From Paenibacillus sp. YPG26 (GTDB lineage Bacteria; Bacillota; Bacilli; Paenibacillales; Paenibacillaceae): a DNA stretch of 64,000 nucleotides. Under the pieces are notes generated by a model. That model had not been told where the DNA came from. It saw only the letters and a list, made by a program, of their open reading frames with translations, and ran no database searches. The stretch covers positions 1,696,001-1,760,000 of the forward strand of contig NZ_CP084530.1 in the NCBI RefSeq assembly GCF_023704175.1, written 5' to 3'. This document shows, one piece after another, positions 59,819 through 64,000 of the stretch. Position 1 is the stretch's first letter, and every line of letters begins with the position of its first letter. The position numbers and the translations under genes are program-made.

Positions 59819-60502
59819 GTGTGGATGTGGCTCGGAGGATTGCTGCTCCTGCTGCTGATCTTGATCTTCGCGGCTTTGATCTCCAGAATCAAGCTGACCC
59901 TTAATGTGAATAAGCTCGGTAAGGACGATACCATATTAATTGAGGTCTCAGCTCTTTTTGGGTTATTTAAATATCACTATGAAATCCCCATGCTCAAATT
60001 CAAGAACCTCAAACAAGGCCTGCAAGTGAAGGAAAAGAAGGAAGCAAATGTGAAGCAGGACGAACAGAAGGAAGACCAGACGAATATCGGGAAGGACAAG
60101 ATTGATTACTGGATCGATAATTGGAAAAGCATGCTTGCGGCTACACATGATCTCAAGCTATGGCTTAACCGGACACTGAGAGAGGTTAAAGTCAGGCATT
60201 TAGACTGGACGACAGAGCTCGGACTGTCAGATGCCGTTCATACGGCCCAGCTAACCGGGGCATTATATGGAGTGAAATACAGCCTTGTCGGTATGCTGTC
60301 GTATCAGCTTAGGCTTCTGGTCCCCCCTAAGTTATTTGTGATCCCGATTTACGGGAACCAGCCTCATTTTTCCACAAAAATGACCTGTATAGCAGAAATA
60401 CGGTGTGGTTATGCTATATATGCTGGACTGGTGCTCATAGTTCGAGTGTTAAAAGTGAAAGGAGGAGCTAAGAAATGGCAGAACATCCTATTCAAGGGCT
60501 GA
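59819..60502 (+). CDS. ytfI: DUF2953 family protein YtfI
   Basis: A 227-residue protein with an N-terminal membrane helix (about 3-22) and a second hydrophobic segment near the end (about 195-212). The middle has a Lys/Glu/Gln-rich stretch (about 70-95). It matches DUF2953 proteins such as YtfI, encoded just before ytfJ in Bacillus. Function unknown. GTG 59819 is preferred, 6 bases after GGAGGG. Overlaps ytfJ by 28 bases. Confidence 0.85.
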   Translation: MWMWLGGLLLLLLILIFAALISRIKLTLNVNKLGKDDTILIEVSALFGLFKYHYEIPMLKFKNLKQGLQVKEKKEANVKQDEQKEDQTNIGKDKIDYWIDNWKSMLAATHDLKLWLNRTLREVKVRHLDWTTELGLSDAVHTAQLTGALYGVKYSLVGMLSYQLRLLVPPKLFVIPIYGNQPHFSTKMTCIAEIRCGYAIYAGLVLIVRVLKVKGGAKKWQNILFKG

Positions 60503-61014
60503 TGCAGACGGCTCTTGAGAACATTAAAGACATGGTTGATGTGAACACAATTGTAGGTGAGCCGGTGGAGACGCCGGATGGAAGTGTAATTCTGCCTATC
60601 AGCCGTGTCGGCTTCGGATTCGCTGCGGGGGGTAGTGACTTTAATATCGAAGACAGGCATGAGAAAGCAGGAGCTAACGGAGAGGGTAAAGTCCGGCCGT
60701 TCGGCGGCGGAAGCGGCGGCGGTGTATCCATCAATCCAATTGCCTTCCTGGTTGTCGGCAAGCAGGGCGTTAATGTGGTGCCTCTGGACAATCAGACTCA
60801 TGTCGTGGAGAAATTGATTGATGCTGTTCCTAATGTCATTGATAAGATTCAATCCTTGTTCCCTAACTCACATTCTCAATCAACTCACAGCTCAAGCAAT
60901 TACAGCTCTAATGCCGGCGGCTTGACAGGAGCTGTCAACGCATACCCGACAGGGCAAATGAATACAAGCCTAAATGAGAATCCGAATACGCAGCATGGGC
61001 ATACCCTGCTCTAG
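60475..61014 (+). CDS. ytfJ: GerW-family sporulation protein YtfJ
   Basis: A 179-residue protein of the YtfJ/GerW family needed for normal spore properties and germination-related lipids in related bacteria. The conserved core is PIQGLMQTALENIKDMVDVNTIVGEPVETPDGSVILPISRVGFGFAAGG, with a glycine-rich FGGGSGGGVSINPIAFLVV stretch. The last 40 residues are Ser/Asn-rich and probably disordered. AAAGGAGGAGC precedes the ATG. Confidence 0.93.
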   Translation: MAEHPIQGLMQTALENIKDMVDVNTIVGEPVETPDGSVILPISRVGFGFAAGGSDFNIEDRHEKAGANGEGKVRPFGGGSGGGVSINPIAFLVVGKQGVNVVPLDNQTHVVEKLIDAVPNVIDKIQSLFPNSHSQSTHSSSNYSSNAGGLTGAVNAYPTGQMNTSLNENPNTQHGHTLL

Positions 61015-61035
61015 GCCTTAACAAGAAGTTGCCAT

Positions 61036-61070
61036 GAATCCCTTCCTGCAGCAAGCGGAAGGGTTTTTCA
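61036..61070 (+). terminator. Intrinsic terminator after ytfJ
   Basis: CCCTTCC (61040-61046) pairs with GGAAGGG (61057-61063) and is followed by five T. Confidence 0.85.
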
Positions 61071-61085
61071 TGTCTTGGAAAAAGG

Positions 61086-61114
61086 ACATACTGTCCTGCT
61101 ACTCTGCATACTAT
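61086..61114 (+). promoter_or_regulatory. SigE-type promoter of dacB-spmA-spmB
   Basis: ACATACT (61086-61092), 14 bases and CATACTAT (61107-61114): one mismatch in each element against KMATAWW-N13/14-CATACAMT. The dacB operon is a known SigE transcript. Confidence 0.7.
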
Positions 61115-61155
61115 GGTATAAGTATTTGGGCTTATCCCACTCGGAGGAATACAAC

Positions 61156-62244
61156 ATGTATATACCCAAGTCAACGATTTTACTTACAATAACCACACTG
61201 TTAACTTTCTTCACGATGCAGCCTGCGCAAGCTGGGCCTTCCAAGCCTGATCCCGTTCATGGGCCAGTGACGCATGCTAGGGCCGCTTCTTTAATTGATG
61301 TAACCTCGGGACGGATCATTTACAGCGTGAAGGGTGATCAAATTCTGCCCATCGCCAGCTTGACCAAGATCATGACCGCGATTGTAGCTATTGAGCATGG
61401 CCGTCTGAATGACATGGTGAAGGTCGGTAAGAACGCTTTTGCCAAAGAGGGCTCCTCCTTGTATCTGAAGCTGGGTGAACAAATGACCCTTAACAACCTG
61501 CTCTACGGACTGATGCTCAGATCGGGTAATGATGCGGCTTCCGCAATTGCTGAACATGTCGGCGGCTCGGAAGAAGGGTTCGTGTATCTCATGAACGAGA
61601 AGGCGAGGCAGCTCGGGCTTGCGCACTCCCATTTCTCCAATCCGCACGGGCTGGATACCCAGGCACATTATTCGTCCGCGAATGATCTGGCGAAGCTGAC
61701 TGCCTATGCTTTGCATAATCCGGTATTTAGAGAAATCGTCCGCACAAAAGTGAAGACAGCGCCGAACCCTAATGATCCATGGGAATATAAGTGGGCTAAC
61801 AAAAATAAAATGCTGCGCCTCTATGATGGTGCAGACGGTGTGAAAACAGGATATACCAAGATCGCCCGCCGGTGTCTCGTCAGTTCCGCTACCCGAAGTG
61901 GACAGCAGCTTGCAGTTGTGACGCTCAACGATGGGGATGATTGGAATGATCATGCCAAGCTGCTGGATTTCGGGTTCAGCAACTACCCGCTTAAGACACT
62001 GGCTCAGGCTGGCGAGTCTGTCCAGCAAGGCAGCAATCTTGTGACAGGTTCAGGCTTCAAATACCCACTGCGAACCGGGGAAGCGCAGCGGGTTGTTAAG
62101 AAGTTAACTCTACTCAAGCCTCAGCCGGCAGATTTCCAGCTGCGTGCCAGGTTAGAATTTCTGCTGCAGGATAAGCTTATAGGTTCAGTACCTGTGTATA
62201 CACAATCCGCGCAGGAGCGCAGACCAGCTAATACCCGTAAATAG
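61156..62244 (+). CDS. dacB: Sporulation D-alanyl-D-alanine carboxypeptidase DacB
   Basis: A 362-residue PBP5*-type carboxypeptidase with a signal peptide (about 1-26). Motifs: SLTK in PIASLTKIMTAI (about 65), SGN in LRSGNDAAS and KTG in GVKTGYTKIA (about 235). It trims cortex peptide side chains in the mother-cell intermembrane space, lowering crosslinking. CGGAGG precedes ATG 61156; the upstream frame extension is rejected. Its operon partners spmA and spmB follow. It is distinct from DacF at 46 kb. Confidence 0.94.
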   Translation: MYIPKSTILLTITTLLTFFTMQPAQAGPSKPDPVHGPVTHARAASLIDVTSGRIIYSVKGDQILPIASLTKIMTAIVAIEHGRLNDMVKVGKNAFAKEGSSLYLKLGEQMTLNNLLYGLMLRSGNDAASAIAEHVGGSEEGFVYLMNEKARQLGLAHSHFSNPHGLDTQAHYSSANDLAKLTAYALHNPVFREIVRTKVKTAPNPNDPWEYKWANKNKMLRLYDGADGVKTGYTKIARRCLVSSATRSGQQLAVVTLNDGDDWNDHAKLLDFGFSNYPLKTLAQAGESVQQGSNLVTGSGFKYPLRTGEAQRVVKKLTLLKPQPADFQLRARLEFLLQDKLIGSVPVYTQSAQERRPANTRK

Positions 62245-62311
62245 AGATTATGACGAAGAATAAGTAGAAAATGCACCGCTGACCACAGTAACACATGGGG
62301 GAGGAGTTCTA

Positions 62312-62941
62312 GTGGTTAACAAAATATGGCTTGCTTTTATTTTGATTGGTTTTGCTTTTGCCGCAGCCAAGGGGAATATTAATGTTGTGACTGAAGCGGC
62401 TTTTGATGGGGCTACGACCGGGGTGACCGTCTGCTTCGGCCTGATCAGCATTATGGTATTCTGGCTGGGAATTATGAGGCTTGCTGAGGATTCTGGACTG
62501 GTAAAAGGGATATCCAGGCTGCTTGGTCCAGTCGTATCATTTTTGTTCCCGGATGTTCCAAAGAATCACCCTGCGATGGGGTTCATCCTCTCTAATATGA
62601 GCGCGAACCTGCTTGGATTAGGCAACGCAGCAACGCCGATGGGAATCAGGGCCATGCAGGAGCTCCAGACCCTGAATCCGGACAAGGACAAAGCAACCCC
62701 TGCCATGTGTACCCTGCTCGCGCTGAACACAGCTAGTATCACGCTAATCCCTACGACATTGATCGCGATACGAATCAGCTTTGGTTCTGCCAATCCGGCA
62801 GAAATTGTAGGCACAACGCTTGTGGCGACAATGATAGCTACTCTCGCGGCAATTATGGCGGACCGCTGGTACCGCAACAAGTATGCGAGGAAGCATCCGC
62901 CAGTAATACCGCCTGCAGCAACTTTGACCGTAGAGAGGTGA
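62312..62941 (+). CDS. spmA: Spore maturation protein SpmA
   Basis: A 209-residue polytopic protein of the nucleoside-recognition (Gate) domain family, required for spore core dehydration in Bacillus. The conserved segment is SANLLGLGNAATPMGIRAMQELQ (about 90-112). Starts at GTG 62312 after GGGGGAGGAG. The TGA stop lies 6 bases before the spmB start. Confidence 0.94.
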   Translation: MVNKIWLAFILIGFAFAAAKGNINVVTEAAFDGATTGVTVCFGLISIMVFWLGIMRLAEDSGLVKGISRLLGPVVSFLFPDVPKNHPAMGFILSNMSANLLGLGNAATPMGIRAMQELQTLNPDKDKATPAMCTLLALNTASITLIPTTLIAIRISFGSANPAEIVGTTLVATMIATLAAIMADRWYRNKYARKHPPVIPPAATLTVER

Positions 62942-62947
62942 GGAACC

Positions 62948-63481
62948 TTGCAAACCTGGATCCACTTGTTCTCCAATTGGGCTGTTCCGGTAATGATCGC
63001 TTTCATTCCACTGTTTGCCTTTATCCGGAAGGTTCCTGTCTACGAGTCATTTGTTGACGGCGCGAAGAGCGGATTCAATACAGCGATCGAGATTATTCCT
63101 CATCTGGTGGGAATGATGGTAGCAATCAGCGTCTTCCGGGCTTCAGGCGCCATGGACTTCTTTACAGGCTGGATCGCCCCTCTGATGACCTGGCTCGGTG
63201 CACCGCCCGAGGTTCTGCCTCTTGGGTTTCTAAGACCGCTTACGGGGACAGGCTCGCTTGCTTTTACCACTGACCTGATCAAGACTTATGGAGCTGATTC
63301 CATGATCGGAAGGATAGCCTCCACCATACAGGGAAGTACGGATACAACGTTCTACGTGCTGACAGTTTATTTTGGCGCTGTAGGAATCAAGAATGGAATG
63401 TATGCCCTGAAGGTGGGCCTGTTCTCTGATATCATCGGATTTATTGCGGCAATTGCCATATGTCTGATTGTATTTGGATAG
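62948..63481 (+). CDS. spmB: Spore maturation protein SpmB
   Basis: A 177-residue polytopic partner of SpmA from the same Gate-domain family. Conserved stretch FIPLFAFIRKVPVYESFVDGAKSGF (about 17-41) and FLRPLTGTGSLAFTTDLIKTYG. The start is TTG 62948 after AGAGGTGAGG. Needed with SpmA and DacB for low core water and heat resistance. Confidence 0.94.
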   Translation: MQTWIHLFSNWAVPVMIAFIPLFAFIRKVPVYESFVDGAKSGFNTAIEIIPHLVGMMVAISVFRASGAMDFFTGWIAPLMTWLGAPPEVLPLGFLRPLTGTGSLAFTTDLIKTYGADSMIGRIASTIQGSTDTTFYVLTVYFGAVGIKNGMYALKVGLFSDIIGFIAAIAICLIVFG

Positions 63482-63592
63482 GTACGCGGGATGTAATTCA
63501 TTTGAAGCTCAAGAGCTGCCCAAAGGCATGAGTGGATGGCTGCCTAGTCGCAGATTGTTTGCATTACGTTCCAATATTGAATAACGCGGCCC

Positions 63593-63625
63593 CAGCCCTC
63601 TTCGGAGGGCTATTGTGATTTTATA
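63593..63625 (+). terminator. Weak terminator-like hairpin after spmB
   Basis: GCCCTC-TTCG-GAGGGC is a stable tetraloop hairpin (63595-63610), but the downstream tract (TATTGTGATTTTAT) is only moderately T-rich. Confidence 0.45.
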
Positions 63626-63665
63626 CCTTAGTGGGTATCATTAGGATGAGGTGACTTATAAGACA

Positions 63666-64000
63666 ATGGAAAGATTACAGAAGATATTAGCCCAGGCAGG
63701 TGTAGCTTCACGCAGAAAGTGCGAGGAGATGATCCTTGCGGGTAAGGTTCAGCTGAACGGAGAGACCGTAACGGAGCTTGGTACGAAGGCCGATCCGGCA
63801 GTTGACGAGATTACCGTGAACGGCAAGAGAATTGGAATTGAGAAGAAGCTGTATATTGTATTCAACAAACCGAAAGGTGTTATTACCAGCGCGTCTGATC
63901 CTAAGGGCCGCAAGATCGTAACCGATTATTTAAAAGGTGTAAATGAACGGGTATTCCCGGTTGGACGTCTTGATTACGATACAGAAGGATTGTTGCTGTT
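63666..64000 (+). CDS. rluB: 23S rRNA pseudouridine synthase RluB (partial)
   Basis: The first 111 codons are visible; the gene runs off the right edge. The N-terminal S4 domain starts MERLQKILAQAGVASRRKCE and the catalytic domain begins YIVFNKPKGVITS, with the active Asp in GRLDYDTEGLL. It modifies a uridine in helix 89/90 of 23S rRNA by family knowledge. ATG 63666 is the only good start, though its ribosome site is weak. RluB downstream of spmB is standard in Bacillus. Confidence 0.95.
   Translation, partial: MERLQKILAQAGVASRRKCEEMILAGKVQLNGETVTELGTKADPAVDEITVNGKRIGIEKKLYIVFNKPKGVITSASDPKGRKIVTDYLKGVNERVFPVGRLDYDTEGLLL

Noticed and set aside
1..64000. tRNA/rRNA genes, CRISPR arrays, IS elements or prophage
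   Set aside because: No cloverleaf-like intergenic segments, repeat-spacer units, transposases or phage genes were found. The only recombinase is XerD in its normal context.

Overview
The window reads as a core chromosomal segment of a spore-forming, low-to-mid-GC Firmicute of the Paenibacillus type. The gene order is the Bacillales 'yqh-spoIIIA-acc-nusB-dxs-recN-spo0A' block, followed by the 'bkd-nudF-spoIIM-fur-xerD-spoIIA-spoVA-lysA-rib-scp-dacB-spm' block. Many starts are TTG or GTG with strong AGGAGG-type ribosome sites. I see no rRNA, tRNA, IS element, prophage, CRISPR array or attachment site. Nearly every gene is intact and chromosomal in character.

Layout. 1-5.9 kb: yqhQ/yqhR, aroQ, Xaa-Pro peptidase, efp, lysC (with an internal start for a beta subunit) and yqhV. 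5.9-11.7 kb: the complete eight-gene spoIIIA operon behind a consensus SigE promoter. 11.7-15.1 kb: accB-accC, then an Asp23-type envelope module (yqhY, amaP, DUF2273). 15.1-22.1 kb: nusB, folD, xseAB, ispA, dxs, tlyA. 22.1-27.5 kb: an uncharacterised membrane-anchored protein, argR, recN, spoIVB and spo0A. 27.6-31.7 kb is the most accessory-looking stretch: a GNAT acetyltransferase, a beta-glucosidase with a LacI-type operator, three proteins of unknown role and a DUF2627 protein.

31.8-37.7 kb: branched-chain 2-oxoacid dehydrogenase operon (lpd, E1 alpha, E1 beta, E2) ending in lipB, with a 32-codon prli42 microgene antisense to the lipB end. 37.8-45.8 kb: M20 peptidase, a TPR protein, mciZ (FtsZ inhibitor) divergent from nudF, endonuclease Q, spoIIM, fur, yqzK, xerD and pupG. 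45.9-51.7 kb: dacF-spoIIAA-spoIIAB-sigF, then a shortened spoVA operon (AA, AB, AF only). 51.7-58.3 kb: lysA, ppiB, the SASP gene tlp, then an FMN riboswitch driving ribD-ribE-ribBA-ribH. 58.3-64 kb: scpA-scpB, DUF2953/ytfJ, dacB-spmA-spmB behind a SigE promoter, and the start of rluB.

How it fits together. The dominant theme is sporulation: phosphorelay output (spo0A), forespore sigma control (spoIIAA/AB/sigF), engulfment (spoIIM), the SpoIIIA-Q channel, SigK-checkpoint signalling (spoIVB), cortex and core dehydration (dacB, spmAB), germinant/DPA transport (spoVA) and spore protection (tlp, ytfJ). These are interleaved with lipid, isoprenoid, riboflavin and lysine/DAP biosynthesis and DNA maintenance. 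Three good SigE-type promoters, a weaker fourth and one good SigF/G-type promoter can be read directly.

I did not find a convincing new multi-gene system. The best leads are single items: a membrane-anchored protein resembling a catalytically degenerate PD-(D/E)XK nuclease (22265-22720), an uncharacterised three-gene set (29966-31304), an 88-bp imperfect palindrome upstream of nusB, the reduced spoVA operon, and two easily missed microgenes (prli42, mciZ).
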